From Bradyrhizobium sp. Rc3b (lineage in GTDB: Bacteria; Pseudomonadota; Alphaproteobacteria; Rhizobiales; Xanthobacteraceae): a stretch of 64,000 nt of DNA. Of this stretch, positions 26,663 to 35,268 are shown one piece after another. The translations under genes and the position numbers were made by a program. Numbering within the stretch: position 1 is the stretch's first letter; the number at the start of each line of letters is the position of its first letter. The stretch lies in NCBI RefSeq assembly GCF_900114915.1, contig NZ_FOUS01000017.1:1-64000 (forward strand), given 5' to 3'. Under the pieces are notes generated by a model. That model searched no databases and had not been told where the DNA came from. It saw only the letters and a list, made by a program, of their open reading frames with translations.

Positions 26663-26947
26663 GAAAGAATTCATTAGCTTGGCTAACGGCAGCGTGCCGA
26701 TTACCGCTGATTACGGCACATGGAATGGGAATGTCGGCCCCGGCTGTTCTCCCAACGTGCGACTGCGGCCGTTTTGAACCTTTCGCTGTATCGTTCAACC
26801 CGGTCCACAGCCATGCCTCGAGGCCTTGCCGTCGCGCTATTTGGAATGGGCATCTTTTCGCAGCTCGATCGAGCGTTTTTCTATGGCCGCAATACCGACG
26901 CGGCGTTCAGGCTTGCTCGAGAGATTGGCCGCGGATTTGGGCTGTAG
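26663..26947 (+). repeat. Conserved leader plus 44-aa ORF, copy 2
   Basis: Second copy of the segment at 9803-10094. GTGCCG...CGGCAC is at 26694-26719, and a CGGCC...GGCCG-TTTT hairpin follows. The copies differ by scattered substitutions and small indels outside the ORF, so the duplication is older than the 360-bp repeat. Confidence 0.75.
26813..26947 (+). CDS. 44-aa conserved small membrane-type protein, copy 2
   Basis: The product reads MPRGLAVALFGMGIFSQLDR, then AFFYGRNTDAAFRLAREIGR. Compared with the copy at 9960, most base changes in the ORF are synonymous (for example GGT/GGC, GCC/GCG, TTC/TTT), and residue changes are conservative (Ile/Val, Ile/Leu, Lys/Arg). The N-terminal half is hydrophobic. 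Function unknown. Confidence 0.65.
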   Translation: MPRGLAVALFGMGIFSQLDRAFFYGRNTDAAFRLAREIGRGFGL

Positions 26948-27230
26948 AACGGCGCCCTACGTTCATGGGGCTGGCGCATACTCCGCGGCAGCTACTTCTT
27001 CAGCAGTATCCCGACGGTCCGCGACGTTCGTCTGACGAACTTTCGGCTGCGATCCTCGATACACCAGCTCCCTTGCGGGCGAGTTTGATCAATCGACACT
27101 TTGAGTAGCACAGCGCAACTGGATCGGTATTTAACCAACGATCGGTACATTGAGGCCCCCGCGGATATGCTGTGGCAAATCATGCACCCATTTGTTCTAG
27201 CCCCCTTTGACAAACTTCTGAGGTCGCGTG

Positions 27231-27455
27231 ATGGAAGGCACCTCCTGGGCTGATCTCGACGCAGAGGAGCAACGCGCGATTGCAATACTGGGAGCCGGAC
27301 TTTCTATCGAGCTTTGTGGACTTTCAGGATGTCGTCGAAATCTAAACGCCTTGCCGTTCAGGAGCGATTCAAACAGGACGGGAGCTGGCAATATTGCTGG
27401 GCGCACAAATCGGCCAAGCGACAGTCATCTTTCCGCGAACAGTCTTGGGGAATAG
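27231..27455 (+). CDS. Small hypothetical, probably truncated
   Basis: The frame reads MEGTSWADLDAEEQRAIAIL, then GAGLSIELC, which is protein-like and acidic. After that the composition becomes Arg/Ser/Asn-rich and random-looking. The good N-terminal block suggests a small gene that lost its C-terminus. The family is not identified. Confidence 0.4.
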   Translation: MEGTSWADLDAEEQRAIAILGAGLSIELCGLSGCRRNLNALPFRSDSNRTGAGNIAGRTNRPSDSHLSANSLGE

Positions 27456-27617
27456 ATCTCGCAAAAACTAAAGGCCACGGAGACTCAAGCGGCCCATCGA
27501 GATCGAACGTATCCCTGCTCCACGATTGTGCATCGATTGCCTCACAATCATCATGGCACTTCCATTGCATCGCAATATACTTCGCTTAACAATCAAGAAA
27601 TTTCAGGCGAACTTTCG

Positions 27618-28184
27618 ATGATCAGGCATGCGGCCCGCATGCTGGCCATGTTGTATTGCGTTTGCGGCCAGCCCGCCTATTCGAACTACGAATCCCAAGC
27701 GGTGACGCCACCGCTGTCATTTTCACAGTTCTGCATTCAGTATCCTGAGGATTGCCAGCATCACGATGATCGCAGGATCCGAGATTTCCGCTCCTCAATT
27801 CAACGTTGGCGAGAACTTGCTCATATCAATTCAATGGTCAATTTCGGCATAGCGCCGAAAGATCCGGTCGCAAGCCGGCGTGACACGGAGTGGCAGATAT
27901 TCCCTTACGAAGGCAATTGCGGCGACTACGCCGTCACCAAGCGCCATCTGCTGCTACGGTCCGGCTGGCCCAGCTCGGCCCTCCTTCTTGCAGAAGTCAT
28001 CATCCGAGCAACCGGAGAACACCACCTTGTGCTGCTTGTGCGGGAGGGCAGGGCGGTTCTCGTGCTCGACAATCTGAGCCCGGTGGTGGCAGCGCTTGTC
28101 GATGCCTTGGATCGATTCAGAATCGTGCGGGCGGAGTCAGGCACGGATCCGCAGCGGTGGACGCGGGAAGTCACCGCCTTTTAG
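27618..28184 (+). CDS. LapG-like (BTLCP) periplasmic cysteine peptidase
   Basis: The 188-residue product begins with a signal-like segment (MIRHAARMLAMLYCVCGQPA). The transglutaminase-like core has GNCGDYAVTKRHLLLRSGWP (catalytic Cys about 101), GEHHLVLLV (His about 135) and VLVLDNLSP (Asp about 151), the full Cys-His-Asp triad of the bacterial transglutaminase-like cysteine proteinase family. LapG, a member, releases large adhesins from the outer membrane under c-di-GMP control; that role here is inference. A longer start (27528) would precede the signal peptide. Related copies are at 23815 (broken) and 56348. Confidence 0.85.
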   Translation: MIRHAARMLAMLYCVCGQPAYSNYESQAVTPPLSFSQFCIQYPEDCQHHDDRRIRDFRSSIQRWRELAHINSMVNFGIAPKDPVASRRDTEWQIFPYEGNCGDYAVTKRHLLLRSGWPSSALLLAEVIIRATGEHHLVLLVREGRAVLVLDNLSPVVAALVDALDRFRIVRAESGTDPQRWTREVTAF

Positions 28185-28390
28185 CTCTGAGTGCATGCTC
28201 ATCGGCAGTTGATTGGGTAAAGATACCCGCGGGTGTGATGCGGCGCCTGCGGACACGAAATTCAACAAAATCAGCTAGTTAAAGCTCGATTGCCGCGCTA
28301 TTGTTAATTCTCTATACCGCTCAACTTGAGGCGCCAGACCGGCAAGTCCAGGAACGGCGAAGGACTTTTTATTCCCATTCTGAGGCCAAA

Positions 28391-29476
28391 TTGACAAGCC
28401 ATCGACTTAAGCAGCGGATCGCCCTGATAACGGGCGTAACGGGCCAGGACGGAGCTTATCTGGCCGAGCATTTGCTTTCGCTTGGCTACATCGTTCACGG
28501 GATCAAGCGGCGCTCGTCCTCGTTCAACACCGCGCGTGTCGATCATCTGTACCAGGACCCGCATCTCGGGAACGTGCCGTTCCTGATGCACTATGGCGAC
28601 ATGACGGATTCGACCAACCTGATCCGCCTAGTGCAGCAGATCCGACCGACGGAGATCTATAATCTCGCCGCCCAAAGCCATGTCGCGGTCAGCTTCGAGA
28701 GCCCGGAATACACCGCCAACGCCGACGCGATCGGCGTGCTGCGCCTCCTGGAAGCAATCCGAGTTCTCGGCATGGAGAAGGAGACGCGGTTCTACCAAGC
28801 CTCGACATCCGAGCTCTACGGACTGGTGCAGGAGATCCCGCAAAAGGAGACCACGCCGTTCTACCCTCGCTCGCCCTACGGCGTCGCCAAGCTCTACGGC
28901 TATTGGATCACGGTAAACTATCGCGAAGCCTATGGCATGTTCGCGAGCAACGGCATCCTTTTCAACCATGAGAGTCCGATCCGCGGCGAGACCTTTGTAA
29001 CTCGCAAGATCACCCGTGGCGTCGCTCGCATCGAGGTCGGGCTTGAGGATACGCTCTATCTCGGCAATCTTTCGGCGAAACGCGACTGGGGGCACGCCCG
29101 GGACTACGTTGAGGGTATGCACATGATCCTCCAGGCGGACAAGCCTGGCGATTTCGTGCTCGCCACCGGCGAGACCCGCTCGGTCCGAGAGATGGTCGAA
29201 CTCGCCTTCGCGCAAGTTGGGAGACGCATCGAATGGCGCGGCCAAGGAGTCGACGAAACGGGCGTTGATAGCAAAAACGGCAAGACTCTGGTGCGGATCG
29301 ACCCCACCTATTTTCGGCCAACCGAGGTCGATTTGCTCATCGGCGACGCCAGCAAGGCACGGCAGGTGCTAGGCTGGAGGCCAAAGCGAACCTTTGCCCA
29401 GCTCGTAGAAGAAATGGTAGCGAGCGATCTAGCTGAAGCAATGCGGGACGCCGGAAGTGGCAAGCATACCGTTTGA
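28391..29476 (+). CDS. gmd: GDP-mannose 4,6-dehydratase
   Basis: This short-chain dehydrogenase-type enzyme converts GDP-mannose to GDP-4-keto-6-deoxymannose, the first step to GDP-L-fucose. The N-terminal NAD(P) motif GVTGQDGAYLAEHL, the STSELYG catalytic Thr/Ser-Glu block, Y-x3-K (SPYGVAKLY) and GLEDTLYLGNLSAKRDWGHA are diagnostic. The start chosen is TTG 28391, with GAGG 7 nt upstream, giving 361 residues and beginning just before RIALITG, as in the family. The frame is also open from 28301. It overlaps fcl by 20 bases and opens the exopolysaccharide cluster. Confidence 0.95.
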   Translation: MTSHRLKQRIALITGVTGQDGAYLAEHLLSLGYIVHGIKRRSSSFNTARVDHLYQDPHLGNVPFLMHYGDMTDSTNLIRLVQQIRPTEIYNLAAQSHVAVSFESPEYTANADAIGVLRLLEAIRVLGMEKETRFYQASTSELYGLVQEIPQKETTPFYPRSPYGVAKLYGYWITVNYREAYGMFASNGILFNHESPIRGETFVTRKITRGVARIEVGLEDTLYLGNLSAKRDWGHARDYVEGMHMILQADKPGDFVLATGETRSVREMVELAFAQVGRRIEWRGQGVDETGVDSKNGKTLVRIDPTYFRPTEVDLLIGDASKARQVLGWRPKRTFAQLVEEMVASDLAEAMRDAGSGKHTV

Positions 29477-30398
29477 ACTCAAAGGTAAGAGCGTTTATGT
29501 CGCTGGCCATCATGGCATGGTTGGCAGCGCGATCATACGCCGCTTGGCGCGTGAGGACGTGAAGATCGTCACGGTGGAGCGGAATCAGGTCGATCTCTGC
29601 AACCAGGCCGCCGTATTCGACTGGTTCTCCAGAACACGACCGCAAGTCGTATTTCTCGCCGCTGCAAAAGTCGGCGGCATCGTCGCGAACAACACGTTGC
29701 GCGCTGAGTTCATCTACGACAACATCGCGATAGCCAGTAATGTGATCCATGCTGCGCACCTAAGCGGCGCAGAGAAACTGATGTTTCTAGGCTCCTCCTG
29801 CATCTATCCGAAGCTGGCGCCTCAGCCGCTCCGCGAGGATGCAGTGTTATCTGGTCCGCTGGAACCCACCAATGAGCCGTACGCGATCGCCAAGATCGCG
29901 GGCATCAAGATGGCGGAGGCCTATCGCAGCCAGCACGGATGCGACTTCATCAGCGTGATGCCGACCAATCTCTACGGCCCGGGCGACAACTATCATCCCG
30001 AGCACAGTCATGTGGTTGCCGCCCTAATCCGCCGCTTCCACGAGGCGAAGATCACAGGCGCAACGAGCGTGGCGGTTTGGGGCACCGGCGCACCGCGGCG
30101 CGAATTCCTTTATGTCGACGACATGGCGGATGCTTGCGTGCATCTGATGAGGACATATTCAAGTTCGGAACTGATCAACATCGGAACCGGCGAGGACATC
30201 ACTATTGCCGAATTTGCACAGCTTGTGGCCGACATCGTCGGATACGTTGGAAGAATCACTTTCGACACTTCCCGTCCGGATGGAACGCCCCGCAAGCTGC
30301 TCGACGTCAGCCGACTTGCTCGACTGGGCTGGCGCGCGGCAACGCCACTCAGCGATGGAATGAGATTAGCCTATAAGAGTTACTTAGCAGGCGCATGA
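29457..30398 (+). CDS. fcl: GDP-L-fucose synthase (epimerase/reductase)
   Basis: It catalyses the 3,5-epimerisation and NADPH reduction of GDP-4-keto-6-deoxymannose to GDP-L-fucose. Visible motifs are GHHGMVGSAI (NADP binding), FLGSSCIYPKLAPQP, EPYAIAKIAGIK (Tyr-x3-Lys), MPTNLYGPGDNYHPEHSHV and RREFLYVDDMADAC, all characteristic. The length of 313 residues is normal. The GTG start lies within the end of gmd, implying translational coupling. It supplies fucose, or 6-deoxy sugar after modification, to the polymer built by the downstream genes. Confidence 0.95.
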   Translation: MASIPFELKGKSVYVAGHHGMVGSAIIRRLAREDVKIVTVERNQVDLCNQAAVFDWFSRTRPQVVFLAAAKVGGIVANNTLRAEFIYDNIAIASNVIHAAHLSGAEKLMFLGSSCIYPKLAPQPLREDAVLSGPLEPTNEPYAIAKIAGIKMAEAYRSQHGCDFISVMPTNLYGPGDNYHPEHSHVVAALIRRFHEAKITGATSVAVWGTGAPRREFLYVDDMADACVHLMRTYSSSELINIGTGEDITIAEFAQLVADIVGYVGRITFDTSRPDGTPRKLLDVSRLARLGWRAATPLSDGMRLAYKSYLAGA

Positions 30399-30594
30399 GA
30401 CGTGAAAAATACAGGCCGCTCCTGGCCAAAGATAAGCCTGATGGGCGAGAAGCCTACGAAAGCAGCAGCCTCCAGCAACGCGATGCGAACCCTCCTCAGC
30501 GAGGATATATTGAGTACGTTTGCACTTATAGAGCAGTCGCATAAACCGCACGACCGTCCCAGGAAGTTTCGAAGAAACGACTATCGACGGCAGC

Positions 30595-30867
30595 TCAGTA
30601 CGCGCGGCGCAGGACCGGGCCGACAGGCGCGCAAACCCGGTCCATGTACCAGCCATAGGGCGTCTCGACCCGCACCAACGGGCAGCGGCGCCACGGCACA
30701 TACCGGTAGGGATACGGCTGCGCCCAGAACGTAACAGGCGTCACTTGGCTCTGGCCCGTGAGCAGGGCGGCCGGCGCTGGCATTTGCATCGCAGCGCTTG
30801 CTCCGCTCGCTGCGCATAGGGAAACGGTCGCGGCCAATAGTCCAGCTCGCATCGATGTCTTAAGCAT
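30595..30867 (-). CDS. Small secreted hypothetical protein (90 aa)
   Basis: It has a signal peptide (MLKTSMRAGLLAATVSLCAA, cleavage near ASGASA). The mature region is aromatic and basic (PYPYRYVPWRRCPLVRVETP, YGWYMDRVC) with two Cys that could form a disulfide. Proteins of this type are frequent periplasmic hypotheticals in Bradyrhizobium. It is transcribed against the gmd-fcl operon. Function unknown. Confidence 0.7.
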   Translation of the reverse strand: MLKTSMRAGLLAATVSLCAASGASAAMQMPAPAALLTGQSQVTPVTFWAQPYPYRYVPWRRCPLVRVETPYGWYMDRVCAPVGPVLRRAY

Positions 30868-31056
30868 CCCAAAAGCTCCTCGCCCCGGCAGATTTCAGCC
30901 GTCGCCAAATCCCACAGCCCCAACGTCACGGAGCCACGCCGCGACTGGCCGAAAGAGTGAACCAGATGTACCAAGGCCACGGGCCGAAAAGCAACCGATG
31001 CCCGGGGGGGAAGCCCATTCTTAGTCAATATGGCGCAGAAGTGTGGCTTCTCGGTC

Positions 31057-32139
31057 CTATTTCTCAACGCCCAAGACGCCGGGGGCGGCTAGGTCAGGTG
31101 AACGGCGGTACGCATCCCGCAAGAACCGGTAGTTGACCGTCTGAGCCATAGGCACATCTTCCTCGCCGAGCTTCGCAAAAATGAGGATATCCCGCAGCGT
31201 CCGCCAGCGACTTTCGTCGTAATCGCCAATGCGGCCGCCCGTCGGCAACACTAGCTCGCGCTGCAGCTGTAGGTCGTATCTCAGCCGCTCGGAGTTCAGG
31301 CCGGCCGGGCCGGTGCCAGCGAGAACGGGCACGCTCTTTGCATAGTCGGCATAAACGAATTGCCAACCTCGAATGAGGCCCTGGAGGACATCGGCAATCA
31401 CGGACGGCTGGTCGAGGATGAGATCATTGCTCGCAAAATAGACTTGGCCGGGGACATGGATGCCGTAGTCCTGCGGTTTGATGACGTTCAGCTTCACGAA
31501 GGTCGAGCTGGAGGGATCGGGCTGCTCGTCAATAGCAGCAACGATCGCGTCCACCTCCCCGGCCCGCAGTGCTTCGAAGCTATCGCGGTCTCGGACCTCG
31601 GTTATATGGCTTCGGGGAAGCCCGAGCTGCGCCAGCATGGCGTCGAAAACGACGCCCCCCTCACTCGCTCTACGGTATCCAATTCTTTTTCCGATCAGAT
31701 CCCCCGGCTGCCGCAAGCCTGAGCTTTCGAGCGTGAAGATCGCGGCCGAGGTATCAAGCAAGCTTGCAGCGAAGGCAGTTACGGGCACGCCGCGCCAGCT
31801 TGCCAGTAGGAAGTTCTGACCGCTCGTCACGCCGATGGCACTTTGGCGTGCAATGGTTTGGACGAAGTCAGGGTCTTCGGGCTGAGCCAAGACCTCAACG
31901 CGGGAGGAAAAATAGCCCCCCCTCGATGCAGCGAGTTCGCCGGCAAACCGAGCACTATATCGCCCGTCAAGGAGGAGCTTGACTGGCACAGCTTTAGAAG
32001 CTGTCGGCGTTCGTATGGGGGTCGCTTCAGGACGAAGAAGGAGAAGCAGGATACCCACCAAAGCGATGGCCGCAAGACCAGTAGCAAGGTACCGCCTCCC
32101 TCTCCGTCGGGTCCGCTTCCGGTCCTGGGTTGGCAACAA
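31057..32139 (-). CDS. ABC-type substrate-binding protein, NMT1/SsuA-like
   Basis: The 360-residue product has an N-terminal membrane anchor (YLATGLAAIALVGILLLLL) preceded by a very basic stretch. The periplasmic-binding fold follows: GVTSGQNFLLASWRGVPVTA, LRQPGDLIGKRIGYRRASEG, LRAGEVDAIVAAIDEQPDP, WQFVYADYAKSV. These fit the NMT1/THI5/SsuA family, which binds pyrimidine precursors, sulfonates or related ligands. No permease or ATPase gene is adjacent, so the ligand and partners are unknown. It is divergent from the glycosyltransferase gene at 32304. Confidence 0.8.
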   Translation of the reverse strand: MLPTQDRKRTRRRGRRYLATGLAAIALVGILLLLLRPEATPIRTPTASKAVPVKLLLDGRYSARFAGELAASRGGYFSSRVEVLAQPEDPDFVQTIARQSAIGVTSGQNFLLASWRGVPVTAFAASLLDTSAAIFTLESSGLRQPGDLIGKRIGYRRASEGGVVFDAMLAQLGLPRSHITEVRDRDSFEALRAGEVDAIVAAIDEQPDPSSSTFVKLNVIKPQDYGIHVPGQVYFASNDLILDQPSVIADVLQGLIRGWQFVYADYAKSVPVLAGTGPAGLNSERLRYDLQLQRELVLPTGGRIGDYDESRWRTLRDILIFAKLGEEDVPMAQTVNYRFLRDAYRRSPDLAAPGVLGVEK

Positions 32140-32303
32140 GAACTCCTAACGGTCTATAAATTTGACATATCACTTGAGGCGAGATGAGCTACAATCCGCC
32201 TTGGGGGTAAGGTTAATTTTTCCTTCACCTTGTTTTAACAGCGCTTTTGACCGATAGCACGGCTTATTCGGGTAATAAATTTCGCGTCAATGGATTTCGC
32301 AGG

Positions 32304-33803
32304 ATGACAATTATTACTACTCGACCACTGCCCGTTCCTGATTCTGCGACGGGAATTCCCGTGGCCGAGCAAACTGCTTCAACATCTACAAGCTTTTCGC
32401 CAAGCTGGCTGCGCCCTGAGGTTGTTGAACGCTCAATGGCCGTAGTTGATGCAGCGTTGATCGTGGTCAGTGGGATTGGCTGCGCGGTCGGCTATCTGTT
32501 GTCGACCGCGGGCCTCGTCGGCAAAGCAGACGTGTATGCGGCGGCTAGTGTCTTGGTTGCAGTCAATTTTGTTCTTCTGAACGTAGTGCAGCAGGGCTAT
32601 CGACTCCGAACCATCACGGACCTGCCACGCACATTGCGAATGACAACCGCGACGTGGACCGCTCTGTTCGGTGCGCTGCTAGCGATCGCCTTCACAATGA
32701 AGGTCAGCGAGGAGTTCTCCCGAGGAAGCACGATCTCGTTCTACCTGGTCGGCCTTGCCGCCCTGGTCGCCTGGAAGACCGTGGCGGCGCGGTGGACTGC
32801 GAATTCCTTGCGCACCGGCGCCTTCGCCAACGGGAGGGCGATTATGATCGCCGAGTTCGGCCTTGCCACCTCGTCCAACGCGATCGACGACCTCGGCCAG
32901 CACGGCTATCGCTTGATGCGAATCATGGAGATTCCTGCAAGGCAGCTGGCGTCACCGCTATTGCTCTCCTCGCTCGCACCGCGCTTCGAAGAGCTCATCG
33001 CCTATGCGCGTGAGAACCGGATCGAGCACATCTTCCTGCTGATGAACTGGAGCCGGCAGCATGCGATCGACAGCATTCTGGACGCACTGAAGATCCTGCC
33101 GCTCCCGGTGCATCTGGTGCCGGACGCGACCACGGCGCGCTTTTTGCGCTATCCGCTCTTCGGCACCGGCAACATCTTCACCGCTGAACTGCGTCGCGCC
33201 CCGCTGGCCCCTAGCGAGCGCGCGCTCAAGCGCACGCTCGACGTCATCGGCGCGAGCCTTGGGTTGCTGGTGTTCGCGCCGGTGATGCTGGTGACCGCGA
33301 TCTTGATCAAGCTGACCTCGAAGGGCTCCGTGTTCTTCCGCCAGACCCGCCACGGCTTCGGCGGGCGCGCGTTCAGGATATTCAAATTCCGCACCATGCG
33401 CGTGCTCGAGGACGGCCCGACCATCACGCAGGCGCAGAAGAACGACCCTCGTGTCACGCTGATTGGCAAATGGCTACGTAAGACCTCGATCGATGAGCTG
33501 CCGCAGCTCTTCAACGTGCTCAAGGGCGACATGTCGCTGGTCGGCCCCCGCCCGCACGCGGCCGCCCACAACACCGAATATGAGCAGATCATCGGCAACT
33601 ACGCCTTCCGCCACCACGTCAAGCCCGGCATCACCGGTTGGGCGCAAGTTAATGGTTACCGCGGAGAAATCCGCGCGATCGAGCTTATGCAGAAGCGAGT
33701 CGAGCTCGACATCTGGTATATCAATAACTGGACCGTCAGACTTGATCTTAAGATCCTACTTCTGACTGTAGCCACAAGTTTGCGCGATCCGAATGCATAT
33801 TGA
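32304..33803 (+). CDS. Undecaprenyl-phosphate glycosyl-1-phosphate transferase (WcaJ/ExoY type)
   Basis: This is the initiating enzyme that moves a sugar-1-phosphate from a nucleotide sugar to the polyprenyl-phosphate carrier. The N-terminal half has four hydrophobic helices plus a CoA-binding-like region. The C-terminal catalytic domain carries a fifth helix (VIGASLGLLVFAPVMLVTAI), IFKFRTMRV, IDELPQLFNVLKGDMSLVGP, RPHAAAHNTEYE and KPGITGWAQVNG. The ATG at 32304 gives 499 residues; a TTG at 32247 is an alternative with no better ribosome site. The substrate is not determinable from sequence; glucose-type is usual. Confidence 0.92.
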   Translation: MTIITTRPLPVPDSATGIPVAEQTASTSTSFSPSWLRPEVVERSMAVVDAALIVVSGIGCAVGYLLSTAGLVGKADVYAAASVLVAVNFVLLNVVQQGYRLRTITDLPRTLRMTTATWTALFGALLAIAFTMKVSEEFSRGSTISFYLVGLAALVAWKTVAARWTANSLRTGAFANGRAIMIAEFGLATSSNAIDDLGQHGYRLMRIMEIPARQLASPLLLSSLAPRFEELIAYARENRIEHIFLLMNWSRQHAIDSILDALKILPLPVHLVPDATTARFLRYPLFGTGNIFTAELRRAPLAPSERALKRTLDVIGASLGLLVFAPVMLVTAILIKLTSKGSVFFRQTRHGFGGRAFRIFKFRTMRVLEDGPTITQAQKNDPRVTLIGKWLRKTSIDELPQLFNVLKGDMSLVGPRPHAAAHNTEYEQIIGNYAFRHHVKPGITGWAQVNGYRGEIRAIELMQKRVELDIWYINNWTVRLDLKILLLTVATSLRDPNAY

Positions 33804-33832
33804 AAACAAGAGATTTCGAGGCTGAGGGACTA

Positions 33833-34795
33833 ATGGAAAAAAGCATTTTGATCTTTGGCGGCTCCGGTTTCGTCGGAACCCATCTGCTGCGTCGGTTACG
33901 ACGGACCTCCACAGCCACAATTGTGAGCGTCGACTTGCGAGCGCCTGCTGCGCCTGTCTCTGGCGTCGAGTACAAGATCGGCGATGTACGCAACCTCAGC
34001 AACTTTGACACGTCCGGCGAGATAACAACCATCTACAACCTTGCCGCAATACACCGTACGCCTGGGCACCCCGACCACGAATATTATGAGACAAACGTCG
34101 GCGGAGCTGTAGAGATCGCTGCACTGGCCAGACGCAATCACGTGCCGCAGATCGTCTTCACAAGTTCGATCTCCGTGTACGGCCCTGGTGAAGATACCAA
34201 GCTGGAAGACACTCCCCCTGCGCCGAGCTCCAGTTACGGCAGGTCGAAATTCCTAGCTGAACAGGTGTTTCGAGGATGGATGACAGAACGCGATGATCGA
34301 AAGCTAGTCATCACTCGACCAGCAGTCGTTTTCGGAGTAGGAGAAAACGGGAATTTTACTCGGCTCGCTACTCTACTGCAGAAGGGCTTTTTTGTTTATC
34401 CGGGCCGGCGCGACACGATCAAGGGCTGCTTCTATGTCGAAGACCTGATCAATGCCATCGAATTTGCTCGTTCGTGCCCGGAGCGTTTCGTCTTGTTCAA
34501 TGCGTGTTACCCAGATCGCTATACGATTGAGGACATCGTTACAGCATTCCGGACTACTCACTTTCCGAATGCGCGAGAGCTTCTGCTTCCCGAAGCTGCG
34601 GTGAAAGCTGCGGCGGCGATTCTCAAGCCGTTCTCGGCGGTCGGCGTTGGCATTCATCCTGATCGCGTGATGAAGCTCGTCAAGTCTACCAATGTCGTTC
34701 CTGGTTGGCTGCAATCCAAGGGTCAAGCGCCACTCGGGCAACTCCAATCAGCCCTCTTGCGTTGGCGAAACGATTCGTCTGGATGCTTCACCTAG
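33833..34795 (+). CDS. NAD-dependent epimerase/dehydratase (SDR)
   Basis: Extended SDR of 320 residues with GGSGFVGTHLLRRL (Rossmann NAD motif), YNLAAIHRTPGHPDHEYYET, VFTSSISVYGPGED, SYGRSKFLAEQ (Tyr-x3-Lys) and RPAVVFGVGENGN. The start at ATG 33833 follows GAGGGA at good spacing, 29 bases after the glycosyltransferase stop, so they form an operon. It probably reduces, epimerises or dehydrates a nucleotide-sugar intermediate for the polymer. The exact reaction cannot be read from the motifs. Confidence 0.88.
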   Translation: MEKSILIFGGSGFVGTHLLRRLRRTSTATIVSVDLRAPAAPVSGVEYKIGDVRNLSNFDTSGEITTIYNLAAIHRTPGHPDHEYYETNVGGAVEIAALARRNHVPQIVFTSSISVYGPGEDTKLEDTPPAPSSSYGRSKFLAEQVFRGWMTERDDRKLVITRPAVVFGVGENGNFTRLATLLQKGFFVYPGRRDTIKGCFYVEDLINAIEFARSCPERFVLFNACYPDRYTIEDIVTAFRTTHFPNARELLLPEAAVKAAAAILKPFSAVGVGIHPDRVMKLVKSTNVVPGWLQSKGQAPLGQLQSALLRWRNDSSGCFT

Positions 34796-35229
34796 TGCCG
34801 CGACATGGGTCTGTGTGAATTGTTCGGACAGGTGAACAGCGCGGTCAAGCTTTTGATGATCGAGAGGTCGGTTGATGGGGGGCGCATCTTTTGTGTTTAG
34901 CGCGTTCGGTGTTTACGTTTGCGACTAGTAATTTGACAGAGGCAGGTGTTTGAGCGTTGCTGACGCACTCTCGTCGTTACGCGCAGCGGCTCTTTGAAAG
35001 CGGCGCGGGAGCAAGCTATTCATGGATGAATTGCGGTCGGTCGACCCGGAATTCACTTATCCATAGGCCGAAGGCCATGCTTCACGATGACAAAAACATT
35101 CACCCTGCCACTTCACACGCTTGGAACATCGCAACACAAAGAGCAAAGACACTTAGCCTGCGAAACCCGATTATACGGTGAGTTGCGCCTCTGATATCGA
35201 CCGAAGGTTACCGCATCCTCTCTTCTCGC
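34796..35229. other. Intergenic upstream of the HAD-like gene
   Basis: Nothing protein-like is seen, apart from a 74-codon frame at 34957-35181 with poor composition. The promoter of the 35258 gene should be here. Confidence 0.4.
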
Positions 35230-35268
35230 ATGAGTAACGAAGCATGAGTAACGAAGCATGAGTAACGA
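35230..35268 (+). repeat. 14-bp tandem repeat reiterating the start codon
   Basis: ATGAGTAACGAAGC occurs at 35230 and 35244, and a third, partial copy (ATGAGTAACGA) begins at 35258 as the start of the long gene. Because 14 is not a multiple of three, each ATG is in a different frame. The first two read MSNEA and stop at a TGA that overlaps the next ATG (ATGA). Confidence 0.9.
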
